From assembly GCA_045653945.1 (NCBI GenBank), contig JAZOML010000052.1, positions 1 to 18,069 on the forward strand: 18,069 bases of DNA, written 5' to 3'. Origin of the DNA: SIG673 sp045653945. GTDB lineage: Bacteria > Bacillota > Clostridia > Oscillospirales > CAG-272. The notes under the pieces are model-generated. The model saw only the letters and a program-made list of their open reading frames with translations. It did no database searches and was not told the DNA's origin. Made by a program: the position numbers and the translations under genes. This document shows positions 1 through 8,188 of this stretch, one piece after another (positions within the stretch are counted from its first letter, which is position 1; every line of letters starts with the position of its first letter).

Positions 1-372
1 TTCATCGACATAATCATACGCACAAATAGATATATCTGAATTATTCTCTTTTAATGTATTATAAAGTACTTCTATAGCATTACATTCAATATAATCATCG
101 CTATCAACAAACAATACATAATTCCCGGTCATACAGTTTAATGCAGTATTTCTAGCGGCAGACAAACCACCATTTTCCCTATGTATAACTTTTATTCTTA
201 CATCATTGTTTGAATATTGATCACAAATTTCACCACTTTTATCTGTAGAACCATCATCAACAACTAATATTTCTAAATTAGAATATGTTTGTTTACATAT
301 GCTTTGCAAACATTTTTCTAAATACTTTTCAACGTTATAAACGGGCACTATCACAGAAATAAGTTCGTTCAT
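1..372 (-). CDS. Family 2 glycosyltransferase, partial (C-terminus outside window)
   Basis: The first 124 residues of a GT-A fold glycosyltransferase, which would add one sugar from a nucleotide-sugar donor to the lipid-linked repeat unit at the inner membrane face. The start ATG is at 370-372, preceded by AGGAG about ten bases upstream. The N-terminus reads ISVIVPVYNVEKYLEKCLQS, the usual GT2 opening. It is followed by VVDDGSTDKSGEIC, which binds the nucleotide, then ENGGLSAARN, and then VDSDDYIE, the DxD-type metal and donor site near residue 97. The reading frame stays open to base 1. It starts 22 bases after the stop of the Wzy-like polymerase gene, in the same direction. Acceptor and sugar cannot be deduced. 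By eye its codons are more A/T-rich than those of the regulatory genes on the right, as is common for variable serotype genes. Confidence 0.93.
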   Translation of the reverse strand, partial: MNELISVIVPVYNVEKYLEKCLQSICKQTYSNLEILVVDDGSTDKSGEICDQYSNNDVRIKVIHRENGGLSAARNTALNCMTGNYVLFVDSDDYIECNAIEVLYNTLKENNSDISICAYDYVDE

Positions 373-394
373 TTCCGCTATTCTCCTAAATCTA

Positions 395-1570
395 TTATTT
401 ATCCTTTGAATCAAGAAAATCACAGAATAATAAATTAAACATAAGCATAGACATAAAGTTAACAAGTACATTGGATATTGCTAAATTAAGCAGGTAGAAA
501 ACCGTAATTATAAACGGCTTTGATTTCCTGTTAGTGTTTTTTACCATATAGTAGGTAAATGCAAAAAGTCCAATTATCGTTGTTTCGTAATACAAGCGGT
601 AAATGTCATTATGCAAATGCATTGCACGGTTAGCTCCGTACCAATAGGAATTGACAAAAAAATCACTTATAGTACCAAGTCCGTAATTGGTAGGATTTTT
701 ATCAATCAAATACTCCAATAGCTCTACTCGGCTCATTAAAAACTCATTTACAGAAAATCCGAAAAAGTTGCTCAGTGTAGCATTTATATTAGGGTCCAAC
801 AGCAATCTTGAAAAATACGGAACACAACAAATTCCAATAACAAGCGCTACGCAAAGAGTTTTTGAAACGTATTTTTGACGTTTTTTCGCTTTGCCCATTC
901 TTTCTCTTATAGCTCTGACTATATATATAACAATAGCTACTATAATACATACGAAAATAAAGCGTTTAAATGACAATATTCCAAAGAATGCCGATATTGA
1001 CATTCTTATATATTTTCTATGATATCCAAAAAATACAACACAGTAGAAAAATATATCGGCGATAGCTGTTGAAGCAAATTCAAATGCGGAGTTTGAGGTT
1101 AAAAACGTCATGTTTAAAATAGAATCCATATTAAAAACACTGTAATAACGTATAATAAAATAAATTATTGCAAATATAAGAGATATGTTAAAATAATCTT
1201 CAATGAAATTTCTTGAAGAATTGCATAACAGAAAAACTGTTATCGATGGGAACATAATATAAAACAAATGCTTATACGTTATAAAGATCAACCTTAAATT
1301 TATTAACTGAAACAAAAGGCTTATCCCAAGTAAAATCAGCGACATTTTTATTATATTTATCATCTGATCATAATATTTCCACGACTTATATATATTCCCG
1401 CCGTTCTTAAAGATATTAACTATACCTACAATAAATATAATTATAAGTGCTGCATACTCTATATCAAATATCGTATAGTTAAAATACGTTGATATTAAAA
1501 AACACGCCATATATAAAGCGAACAAAAAAACATACAGTATTCGCTCATTAGTCCATTTTCCGATTTTCAT
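395..1570 (-). CDS. Wzy-like polysaccharide repeat-unit polymerase
   Basis: A 391-residue integral membrane protein with about ten hydrophobic segments (roughly residues 10-30, 35-55, 72-92, 97-116, 127-145, 163-183, 190-217, 238-254, 328-343 and 352-375). It probably joins repeat units on the outer face of the membrane. Features seen in O-antigen polymerase/ligase proteins are an arginine after a membrane segment (SFKRF, near 203), SRVELLEYLIDKNPTNYGLG (280-299), and a loop with LHNDIYRLYYETTIIGL (319-335) resembling the family's H-N-x-x-L motif. The start is supported by GGAGG seven bases before the ATG. Sequence conservation in this family is poor, so the call rests on topology, the HND loop and gene context. 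It lies between a phosphodiesterase gene and a GT2 gene, and no other polymerase candidate is in the window. A flippase is less likely because there are too few membrane segments and a large outer loop at about 256-325. Confidence 0.75.
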   Translation of the reverse strand: MKIGKWTNERILYVFLFALYMACFLISTYFNYTIFDIEYAALIIIFIVGIVNIFKNGGNIYKSWKYYDQMINIIKMSLILLGISLLFQLINLRLIFITYKHLFYIMFPSITVFLLCNSSRNFIEDYFNISLIFAIIYFIIRYYSVFNMDSILNMTFLTSNSAFEFASTAIADIFFYCVVFFGYHRKYIRMSISAFFGILSFKRFIFVCIIVAIVIYIVRAIRERMGKAKKRQKYVSKTLCVALVIGICCVPYFSRLLLDPNINATLSNFFGFSVNEFLMSRVELLEYLIDKNPTNYGLGTISDFFVNSYWYGANRAMHLHNDIYRLYYETTIIGLFAFTYYMVKNTNRKSKPFIITVFYLLNLAISNVLVNFMSMLMFNLLFCDFLDSKDK

Positions 1571-1585
1571 TAATGTGCCTCCACA

Positions 1586-3004
1586 CTAAGCCTTTTGATT
1601 TCCTCCACTGAGGTCCACTATATAATCGTGTATTTTAAGAATACTGTTTATTTCAGCAACGCTTCCTGTATTCCCCATAATTATACCTGTAAATTTATGA
1701 CCGCCGGATATTATCTCGTGCATTGCGTTTATACCGAACAGGCGTTTCCCATAAAGTCCTCTGTCAACGCCGTATTCGGGCAACATACGGTAAACTATAT
1801 CCGGATAATTATCAACCTTAGCGCCCTCATATATTTCCTCACGGCGCTTGACCCACAGCATTATCGGTTTGTCGCCGTCCCTGACCTCAAGCAGTCCGTC
1901 AATTATTTTTTGACGCATTTGCTCATATTCTTCACTTGAAGAAAATTCGTCCTTTGACACCATTATTCCGCCAAACGGATTGCAGCCGTCAAATTTTGGT
2001 GCGTACACCTTTGCCTTTTTGTCGGTAAATACATAATCAGCATTTTTTACCTTATGCGCAAACTTAAAGCGTTTAAAGAATTTCGTACCCTTTTCAACCA
2101 TTCCAAAAGCCGAAAGAATTCTATACGCCGTATATTTTAAATATTCAATAGCTCTTTTTTTCTTACTCTTATTTGCTATATAGCCGTTATTTATTAGCCA
2201 CTGATTAACGTAAAAGGTTTTTTCACATCTTTTTCCGTGTCCGTGATCACTGATAACCACTATATTGTATTCCTCGCCATAAGCGTCAAATATTGCTTTT
2301 ACATTACTTTCCATCAGCTGATACATTTTCAGTATGGAGTCAGTAAGGCGTTTTTTGGGGCGGTAGGTTCTGTCGCTTGGGTCCGTATATCTCCATAAAA
2401 AATGCTGCATACGGTCGGGTGTTGTAATTCCCAAAAACGCAAAATCGTATTTATCCGCTTCAAAATATTTTTTAAAAGCATCAAATTGCTTTTGCGAAAG
2501 CTCCATAGTTTCGCTATAGAACTTAGCCATTTCCTTGTCGCTTGGGTGGTCTACCATTCCACCGATAGAGGGAAGCGAAGCTATATCAACAATATCGGGA
2601 CGGTTTGTGCTTATATCTCCGCCCTCGAAAACCGGACCGCTTATCATAAGTCCGTTTACATTCCAAGCCGGGTACGCCATAAATGGGTTGAATACAAATA
2701 CCTTTTTGCCCTGAGCGCCAAGTATATCCCAAAATGAATTACCCTCAATTACAGAGTAATCTCCCTTAACCTTATTTTTGAAATCAAGGTAATCTATTGA
2801 TTCGATAACTCCGTGCTCAGCGGGATTTAGGCCCGTATATATGGTTGTCCACGCAGGAATTGAATCGGCAGGAACGACAGAATCAAGACCGTGAAGTCTA
2901 CCCTCGTTTATAAGGGCTCTGAAAAAATCCAAACCGTTTATATTTTGTTGTATGTATTGATAGTCCAAACCATCAAGTATAATCATGATAGTCTTTTCTT
3001 TCAT
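1586..3004 (-). CDS. Type I phosphodiesterase / nucleotide pyrophosphatase (alkaline phosphatase superfamily)
   Basis: A 472-residue two-zinc hydrolase of the alkaline phosphatase superfamily. Metal and catalytic positions can be followed in order: D11 in IILDGLD, the nucleophile region PAWTTIYTG (T53 or T54), D197 and H201 in TPDRMQHFLW, D253 and H254 in VISDHGHG, and H436 in ISGGHKFTG. No signal peptide or membrane segment is visible, so it appears cytoplasmic. That is unusual, because many relatives act outside the cell. The start has AAGGCGG five bases upstream. It follows a thymidylate-kinase-like gene by ten bases and precedes the polymerase gene by 15. Related enzymes cleave nucleotide pyrophosphates, phosphodiesters or phosphonates. 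Here it could act on a nucleotide-activated donor or a phosphodiester in the repeat unit, which is inference. The family call is firm; the substrate is unknown. Confidence 0.88.
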   Translation of the reverse strand: MKEKTIMIILDGLDYQYIQQNINGLDFFRALINEGRLHGLDSVVPADSIPAWTTIYTGLNPAEHGVIESIDYLDFKNKVKGDYSVIEGNSFWDILGAQGKKVFVFNPFMAYPAWNVNGLMISGPVFEGGDISTNRPDIVDIASLPSIGGMVDHPSDKEMAKFYSETMELSQKQFDAFKKYFEADKYDFAFLGITTPDRMQHFLWRYTDPSDRTYRPKKRLTDSILKMYQLMESNVKAIFDAYGEEYNIVVISDHGHGKRCEKTFYVNQWLINNGYIANKSKKKRAIEYLKYTAYRILSAFGMVEKGTKFFKRFKFAHKVKNADYVFTDKKAKVYAPKFDGCNPFGGIMVSKDEFSSSEEYEQMRQKIIDGLLEVRDGDKPIMLWVKRREEIYEGAKVDNYPDIVYRMLPEYGVDRGLYGKRLFGINAMHEIISGGHKFTGIIMGNTGSVAEINSILKIHDYIVDLSGGNQKA

Positions 3005-3014
3005 AACAACCGCC

Positions 3015-3722
3015 TTAATTATTGCAAATTATTTCTTTTTTTATTTCTTCGTATACTTCTTCAAGTGGCAGCTCGCCGTTTATTGTTACCCAGCCTGTGT
3101 TTTTACACAGGGTTTCATATATATCATAGCGTCTGAGTAGATAATCCATATTCGGTATATCGTCCTTTCGCTGATAGCATACCTCGGGCGAAACACAAAT
3201 ATAAATAATCTTATCTATTTTCGGGAAAAGCCACTTTTTTCTATTTATCAATTTATCAATCTTTTCCGGTGAATAACCGAAATTTATACCTTGGTCTACA
3301 AAAAGATCAAGATAAAAACGGTCAAATATAATATTTTTGCGACCTACAAGGTACACAAATGTCTTAAAATAAAACTGAAAAAAGTAATCCGTCAATGCCA
3401 AAAACATCCATACGCCGCGAACTATCGGATTTTTGAATATCTTGCTTTTCATTCCCGATTTTTGGGAATACTCACGGCTTAACTCTTTTTGCTCAGCCGT
3501 ATTCTTTTGGTGTTCAGTATTATCACCTGCTTCACTTGAGCCCTTGCTCTTTTTTACCTTCCTTTTAAGAAGCCAATATGCAGGGGCAAGAAGAATAGGC
3601 TTCCAACGGACCCACACAAATTTATAATCTTCAAATTCGGTGGCACTCTTCATCTTGCTTATATTAGCAGATTTTCCCGAGCCGTCTAGCCCGATTAAGG
3701 CAATTCTTTGCTTTTTTCTCAT
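3015..3722 (-). CDS. Thymidylate-kinase-like P-loop protein of a polysaccharide locus
   Basis: A 235-residue P-loop protein with the layout of the thymidylate kinase superfamily: Walker A GLDGSGKS at residues 11-18, the DR motif in IIFDRFYLDLFVDQG (D134, R135), and a Q-R-K segment near 184-186 where the lid would lie. It is not a housekeeping Tmk. Between the P-loop and DR motif it carries a charged, low-complexity insert (about 54-95) and a hydrophobic aromatic stretch (about 101-127), suggesting membrane contact. A second apolar patch is at 40-53. The ribosome binding site is weak (GAGA). It sits between a GT4 gene and the phosphodiesterase gene, which it precedes by ten bases, so the two may act as a pair. 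A kinase acting on a sugar, lipid or nucleotide substrate is possible. The P-loop and DR motif are seen; the substrate is unknown. Confidence 0.8.
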   Translation of the reverse strand: MRKKQRIALIGLDGSGKSANISKMKSATEFEDYKFVWVRWKPILLAPAYWLLKRKVKKSKGSSEAGDNTEHQKNTAEQKELSREYSQKSGMKSKIFKNPIVRGVWMFLALTDYFFQFYFKTFVYLVGRKNIIFDRFYLDLFVDQGINFGYSPEKIDKLINRKKWLFPKIDKIIYICVSPEVCYQRKDDIPNMDYLLRRYDIYETLCKNTGWVTINGELPLEEVYEEIKKEIICNN

Positions 3723-3742
3723 TTGTATCTCATTTCATTAAA

Positions 3743-4753
3743 TTACTTTGACATCAGATTGATTATCGACTGCTCCCAATCGTATTCAAGCACTGCTTCT
3801 CTATTATTACAGTTACTTACATCAGCCGCCATATCTATTGCCCGATTTAATACTTCCTTTGATAAGTCATCCACAAAATACATACCCTCTTCACCCTTAA
3901 AAGCCTTTAACTCGCCGTATTCAGTTGTAACGATCGGTATGTTGCACGCCGCCGCTTCCAACACAGAAAGAGGGACGTCTATACAGTTTTGGTTTTCTTG
4001 CACAGGGAAAAGATATACGTCTGACATTTGGTATATTTCTTCTATATTCTCCACAAAGCTGTCAACTACGAATATGTTGGAGCGGCTTTTAAGCTTATCC
4101 CTAAGCCCTTCATTTATTTCGTCCTTTGTAACTGTGCTTGTAACGAGCATAACTGTATATTTATCATCAATATCAAGAAGCTTTTCAACGTTTCTTCCGT
4201 CCTTTAAATGACCTACGTGAAGAACAAGCTTTTTGTCTGTCGGTATTCCGTATTTTTTCTTTAATATTACCTTATCCTCGGCATTTACGGGGGAAAATCG
4301 CTCCACGTCTATACCTGTTTTAAGATATGTTGCGTTTCCTATCCCGTTCTTATAAAACTCAAATGACTCGCCTGAAAGGGCAATTATCTCCGCTTTACTT
4401 AACTTTAAAAGAAGCTTTGTTAAAAAGCCCATTTGAAAACGAAGGGCAAAAATAACCTTAACAGGCCTCCTTCCAAAAAGCGAAAGCATAAATGTTCTTA
4501 TCGCACTGCCAAGAGTATTTGATGCAAACGGAATATACAAAACAGAAGTGTTGCTTTTTATTAACGAAAATAGCTTTCTATTCAAAAAAAGCTTATTTAA
4601 CTTCAAATGAACGTCTGAATTCTTTGGCTTTCGGTTATACGAAACAACAACCGTATCGGGATATTTTTGTTTTATCCTTCGGGTAAGGCTATTTGCTACC
4701 TTAATGCAGCCCTCATCAAGCCTCTCCGTCAAGCAATCCGAGAGTACGATCAT
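3743..4753 (-). CDS. GT4-like glycosyltransferase (Glycos_transf_1)
   Basis: A 336-residue GT-B fold glycosyltransferase, rather short for family 4. The N-terminal acceptor half is reduced. The donor half starts near residue 172 (KKLVLHVGHLKDGRNVEKLL) and continues with the helix YQMSDVYLFP (241-250) and the nucleotide-sugar site CIDVPLSVLEAAACNIPIV (257-275). The first glutamate of the usual E-x7-E motif is not in place: the nearest acidic residue is D259, one position off, with E266 as the second. That may change the mechanism or donor. The start has AAGGAG about eight bases before the ATG. The gene begins 30 bases after the radical SAM stop and lies 20 bases before the kinase-like gene. 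It is probably a cytoplasmic-face enzyme of repeat-unit assembly; the linkage cannot be deduced. Confidence 0.85.
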   Translation of the reverse strand: MIVLSDCLTERLDEGCIKVANSLTRRIKQKYPDTVVVSYNRKPKNSDVHLKLNKLFLNRKLFSLIKSNTSVLYIPFASNTLGSAIRTFMLSLFGRRPVKVIFALRFQMGFLTKLLLKLSKAEIIALSGESFEFYKNGIGNATYLKTGIDVERFSPVNAEDKVILKKKYGIPTDKKLVLHVGHLKDGRNVEKLLDIDDKYTVMLVTSTVTKDEINEGLRDKLKSRSNIFVVDSFVENIEEIYQMSDVYLFPVQENQNCIDVPLSVLEAAACNIPIVTTEYGELKAFKGEEGMYFVDDLSKEVLNRAIDMAADVSNCNNREAVLEYDWEQSIINLMSK

Positions 4754-4783
4754 TTATGTTCTCCTTATTAAAGCCCAAGCTCA

Positions 4784-5956
4784 TTATTTTTTAGTCTGTC
4801 TTGCAATATCAGCATCAACTATTTCCTCGCCTGTTTTGTCCTTAAGCTGCTCACGTGAGGCGTCGGAAAGTCCGTCGTTTATCGTAGCGCACATATCGCA
4901 CGTAGAGCAAGCGTCAAGCTCTTCCTTGGTTACCTTGCCATCACGGAAGTCGCGTACGATTTTATTTTCATACATTGAGTATTTTTTCTTTTTAAAGAAG
5001 CGAAGGAATTTATGCACGAATACCCACCAAAGCGGCTTCCAGATGTATTTGTGCATTGCGGGGGAAACAGAGCCTATCATCCAGCAATCACGGTCACAGC
5101 AGCGAACCTTCGCTCTTACCTGCTCCGCCTCAGGGCTATTCCAAAGCTCGTCCCAGCTCTGGCGGTTTATGTTACCCATTACCTCTTTATCCTTCGTGCC
5201 GTTACAGGGCATTACGTCGCCGTACGGGTCGATAAAGAAGGTGTCGAAGCTCATATCACATTTAAGCAGACGTTTCTGACCGTAGATGTAGTTTATAAGT
5301 CCGTGATTGAAATAAGCTCTGAACCACTTTTTCGGGCTATTTGATTTAAGAAGCTCGTTTACGAGGTCCTCAAAGTGTCCTGCAACCATTTCTCTGTCGT
5401 GGATTATATTCTTTGCCTCAACAAAATAGAAGCTGTTATGGAGAGATGCGGTTGCAAACTCCATACCCATTTCGTCCGAGAGCTTATAAAGAGGAACGAG
5501 GTCAGGGGCGTTCTTATCCTGAACGGTCATACCAAAGCCTACGTCCGTCATACCCATTTCACGAAGTGTTTTAAGGGTGGTGTAACCTCTGTTGTAACCG
5601 TCGGACAAGCCTCTTATCTCGTTATTCGTTTGTTCAAGTCCCTCAATAGATATACGGATACCTATCTGCGGAAATTCCTTACAGAGGTCAACTATTCTGT
5701 CGGTAAAGAAGCCGTTTGTGGATATAACTATACGGTCGCTCTTTTTATAAAGCTCACGCACGATATCCTTTAAGTCCTCGCGGATAAACGGCTCGCCGCC
5801 CGTAATGTTGGTAAAGTACATTTCGGGAAGTTTTTTTATTGCCTCAATAGTCAGCTCCTCCTCGGGCTTTGAGGGGGCTTTATATCTATTACACATCGTG
5901 CAACGAGCGTTGCAACGGTATGTAACTATTACTGTTCCGTTTAGTTTTTTAGCCAT
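4784..5956 (-). CDS. Radical SAM enzyme with SPASM-like C-terminus
   Basis: A 390-residue protein (start at M20 of the longest frame). Chosen start: ATG at 5954-5956, preceded by AAAGGAG seven bases upstream. The longer frame would run through the acyltransferase gene. C15-x3-C19-x2-C22 (YRCNARCTMC) binds the radical SAM [4Fe-4S] cluster, and GGEP (54-57) is the SAM-contact motif. The C-terminal part is SPASM-like: C233-x12-G-x4-C251, then C286, C287, C291, and a distant C350-x2-C353-x2-C356. Between the last two groups is an aromatic, basic stretch (about 303-325, many W, F and K) that could lie on the membrane. The start overlaps the acyltransferase stop (ATGGCTAA), implying translational coupling. 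It may modify a lipid-linked sugar or a peptide. SPASM enzymes often act on peptides and use PqqD-like partners, and a PqqD-like gene lies about 10.5 kb upstream in the same direction. The substrate is unknown. Confidence 0.88.
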   Translation of the reverse strand: MAKKLNGTVIVTYRCNARCTMCNRYKAPSKPEEELTIEAIKKLPEMYFTNITGGEPFIREDLKDIVRELYKKSDRIVISTNGFFTDRIVDLCKEFPQIGIRISIEGLEQTNNEIRGLSDGYNRGYTTLKTLREMGMTDVGFGMTVQDKNAPDLVPLYKLSDEMGMEFATASLHNSFYFVEAKNIIHDREMVAGHFEDLVNELLKSNSPKKWFRAYFNHGLINYIYGQKRLLKCDMSFDTFFIDPYGDVMPCNGTKDKEVMGNINRQSWDELWNSPEAEQVRAKVRCCDRDCWMIGSVSPAMHKYIWKPLWWVFVHKFLRFFKKKKYSMYENKIVRDFRDGKVTKEELDACSTCDMCATINDGLSDASREQLKDKTGEEIVDADIARQTKK

Positions 5957-6971
5957 TATTTTCTCCTTTTGGCTTTTTTCCAATTTTAATATATTTATTG
6001 GGATACAGAACAAAATCCATATATTTGATTTTATCCATTATCCACGCCGCTATCATTGGACCGCCTATGGCGATTATCAGCCCTAAAATTATATGTATCG
6101 GTGCTAAGTACACTCCTAATTTAATTAAAAGTGTCCTCAATGCAGCAGCGAAAATCGAATGCATAAGGAATACCGGAAGCGTATAAATCGAAGATATTTC
6201 ACTTAATTTAATAATAATTTTATTATGTTGAATATTAATTGCAATAATTATAGTAGATATGCAGGCAAGCAGTCCTATAATGAAATATAAATATCCATAA
6301 TTTAAAAGATAAAAACAGCTACCTATAAACAACGCTCCGCAAAGAATACCAAAAATAAGCGGAAGCTTACCCTTCAAACGCTCAGGTATACTAAAGGAAC
6401 ACAACATCATACCTAAAACAAACCAGATTTCGTGTTCCAAAAGCTTGTCTATTAGATATATATTGATATTCAGCGGAAAAAATGTGAGTAATTTCATTAT
6501 TAACGCCGCCAAAAATACATATATATTCTTTTTCCCATTAAGAACGGGGGTTATTAAAAACATAAAGAACAGTATGTATAGATACCAGTACGGAGAAAGC
6601 GGTTGTACAAATAATGATGTTAGCAGACTGTCAACTTTATCTCCCGACATACTTGAAAAAACAAACTTAATAGTCCAAGTTGCAATAGAAAAGAAAAAAT
6701 AAGGTACGCCAAGCACGAGTAGCTTTTTAAGTCTATTATTTACAATAACTTTTAAGGTATTTTCAACAGTATATTTTTGATGAAGATAGCCACTGCATAT
6801 AAAAAAGAGCGGGACGTGAAACGTATATATAGAGTTTTTGAATAAATTAAACCAAAAACCTGACGGTAAAATATTGCTTTCAACAAGACCCATAAAAAAG
6901 TGTCCGAGTACAACAAGAATACAAGCGTATAGTTTTACAATATCTACCCAAACTACTCTTTTTTTAGCCAT
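5949..6971 (-). CDS. Acyltransferase 3 family O-acyltransferase (membrane)
   Basis: An integral membrane protein of about 340 residues with roughly ten hydrophobic segments, which would transfer an acetyl or other acyl group to a sugar hydroxyl of the polysaccharide. The N-terminal family signature is present: WVDIVKLYACILVVLGHF, with D10 and the catalytic-type H24, then FHVPLFFICSGYLHQK near residue 50-65. The start is placed at ATG 6969-6971 because AAGGAAA lies just upstream. The longer frame with eight extra residues has no ribosome binding site and overlaps the preceding gene. The stop overlaps the radical SAM start by eight bases. It is A/T-rich compared with the flanking glycosyltransferase genes, partly because it encodes so many hydrophobic residues. 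It contains no obvious SGNH domain. The acyl group and acceptor sugar cannot be told. Confidence 0.92.
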   Translation of the reverse strand: MAKKRVVWVDIVKLYACILVVLGHFFMGLVESNILPSGFWFNLFKNSIYTFHVPLFFICSGYLHQKYTVENTLKVIVNNRLKKLLVLGVPYFFFSIATWTIKFVFSSMSGDKVDSLLTSLFVQPLSPYWYLYILFFMFLITPVLNGKKNIYVFLAALIMKLLTFFPLNINIYLIDKLLEHEIWFVLGMMLCSFSIPERLKGKLPLIFGILCGALFIGSCFYLLNYGYLYFIIGLLACISTIIIAINIQHNKIIIKLSEISSIYTLPVFLMHSIFAAALRTLLIKLGVYLAPIHIILGLIIAIGGPMIAAWIMDKIKYMDFVLYPNKYIKIGKKPKGENNG

Positions 6972-6985
6972 AATTTTTCCTTTTT

Positions 6986-8185
6986 TTACTTGCAAATTGC
7001 AAGGTATTTTTCGGTATATTCCTCTATTGTATCAAAGGTTATGTCTTTACAGTTGTTTGCGTATTCGTCAAGCAGAGGCTTATTTGCCCAGAGATTTGCA
7101 ATTTTTTCTTTAAGCTCGGCTGCGTTTCCGCTTTCAAAGAGCTCTCCCGTTTTGCCAACCTGAATAAGCTCGGGTATTCCACCGATGTTTGCGCCAAGAA
7201 CGGGTGTACCGTACATTTGGCTTTCCATTACCGAGAACGGGCAGTTTTCGTACCACTGCGACGGATACACGGTAAATCTCGCCTTACGTATAAGGTCTTG
7301 CAGCTCTTTTCCCTTTTTAAAGCCAACGTTGGTTATATTCGGGATATCCTTAATTGTTTCTTCGAGAGGCCCCGTACCTGCAAAAATGAAAGGAATTTCG
7401 GGAAGCTCCGACGCAACCTGCATCAAGGTATCAATTCCCTTTTCATTTGAAAATCTTCCAAAATAAAGGACATAATCCTCTTTTTCGGCTGCTTTGCGTT
7501 CTACCTCGTCAACGAAATTATGCATCGCAACGGTTTTGGTGGCAAAGCGTTTATCGGTATCCATCTTGCTCTTCATAAAGTGAGAGCAGCATATTATTTT
7601 ATCAATGTACTTATATGCGTTCTTTATTTTCCAAAATACCGATTCCATAGTTCCAATTAGCGATTTTGCTCTTGATGCGTGAATACATTTTCCCTTAAAG
7701 CAGTTAAAATAATGACCGCCAAGGCATTTTTCACAGTTTGCACCGGTATTGGGATTATTGCACATATGATTGGGGCAAACAAGCTGATAATCGTGTGCTG
7801 TAAAAAGAATTTTGCACTCTTTTTTTGCTTTTTTGCGCCATTTTACTATTTCAAGAATTATACTTGGGGTAAGCTGATAGTTAAAGTTATTTAGATGGCA
7901 TACGTCAGGCTGAAAATCATCAAGCACCGCTCGAATTTTCTTTCTTGCCTCACGGGAATATATGGTTTTTATGGGGTATGTAAGCTTTGCAAACTTACCG
8001 CCACCGTGAAAGTCCATATCCGTCGTATACGACTCTACTCTATTGCCCACAATTCGTCCCTCGTGCTCCATACCGAAGTATTGCACCTCGTGTCCTTGCG
8101 ACATAAGGTAATCGCCGAGCTTGAATATGTAGGTTTCCGAGCCGCCGTTAGGGTACAAAAACTTATTTATCAGCAATATTTTCAT
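6986..8185 (-). CDS. GT4 glycosyltransferase with six-cysteine insertion
   Basis: A 399-residue GT-B glycosyltransferase of family 4. The N-terminus KFLYPNGGSETYIFKLGDYL (8-27) carries the GG loop typical of GT4. The donor half has VLYFGRFSNEKGIDTLMQ (239-256), FIFAGTGPLEE (267-277) and the E-x7-E pair E313/E321 in WYENCPFSVMESQMYGTPV. A cysteine-rich insertion lies in the acceptor half: C137, C142, C151, C154, C162 and C167 within 31 residues, after TAHDYQLVCPNHMC. Similar cysteine segments occur in a subgroup of GT4 enzymes and could hold zinc. The start has AAGGAA seven bases upstream and lies three bases after the stop of the previous glycosyltransferase gene, so the two are tightly coupled. 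It is expected at the cytoplasmic membrane face; donor and acceptor are unknown. Confidence 0.93.
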   Translation of the reverse strand: MKILLINKFLYPNGGSETYIFKLGDYLMSQGHEVQYFGMEHEGRIVGNRVESYTTDMDFHGGGKFAKLTYPIKTIYSREARKKIRAVLDDFQPDVCHLNNFNYQLTPSIILEIVKWRKKAKKECKILFTAHDYQLVCPNHMCNNPNTGANCEKCLGGHYFNCFKGKCIHASRAKSLIGTMESVFWKIKNAYKYIDKIICCSHFMKSKMDTDKRFATKTVAMHNFVDEVERKAAEKEDYVLYFGRFSNEKGIDTLMQVASELPEIPFIFAGTGPLEETIKDIPNITNVGFKKGKELQDLIRKARFTVYPSQWYENCPFSVMESQMYGTPVLGANIGGIPELIQVGKTGELFESGNAAELKEKIANLWANKPLLDEYANNCKDITFDTIEEYTEKYLAICK

Positions 8186-8188
8186 AGG

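Noticed and set aside
3015..3722. Housekeeping thymidylate kinase (tmk)
   Set aside because: The long charged insert, hydrophobic segment and location in a glycan cluster argue against a dTMP kinase role.
4704..5279. Long plus-strand frame (191 codons) opposite the radical SAM gene
   Set aside because: It runs antisense to a gene with clear radical SAM motifs, has no domain-like sequence and no convincing ribosome binding site. All other plus-strand frames in the window are likewise shadows.
5957..6013. Nineteen-residue N-terminal extension of the radical SAM enzyme
   Set aside because: It lies inside the acyltransferase gene; a strong AAAGGAG site precedes the internal ATG at 5954-5956.
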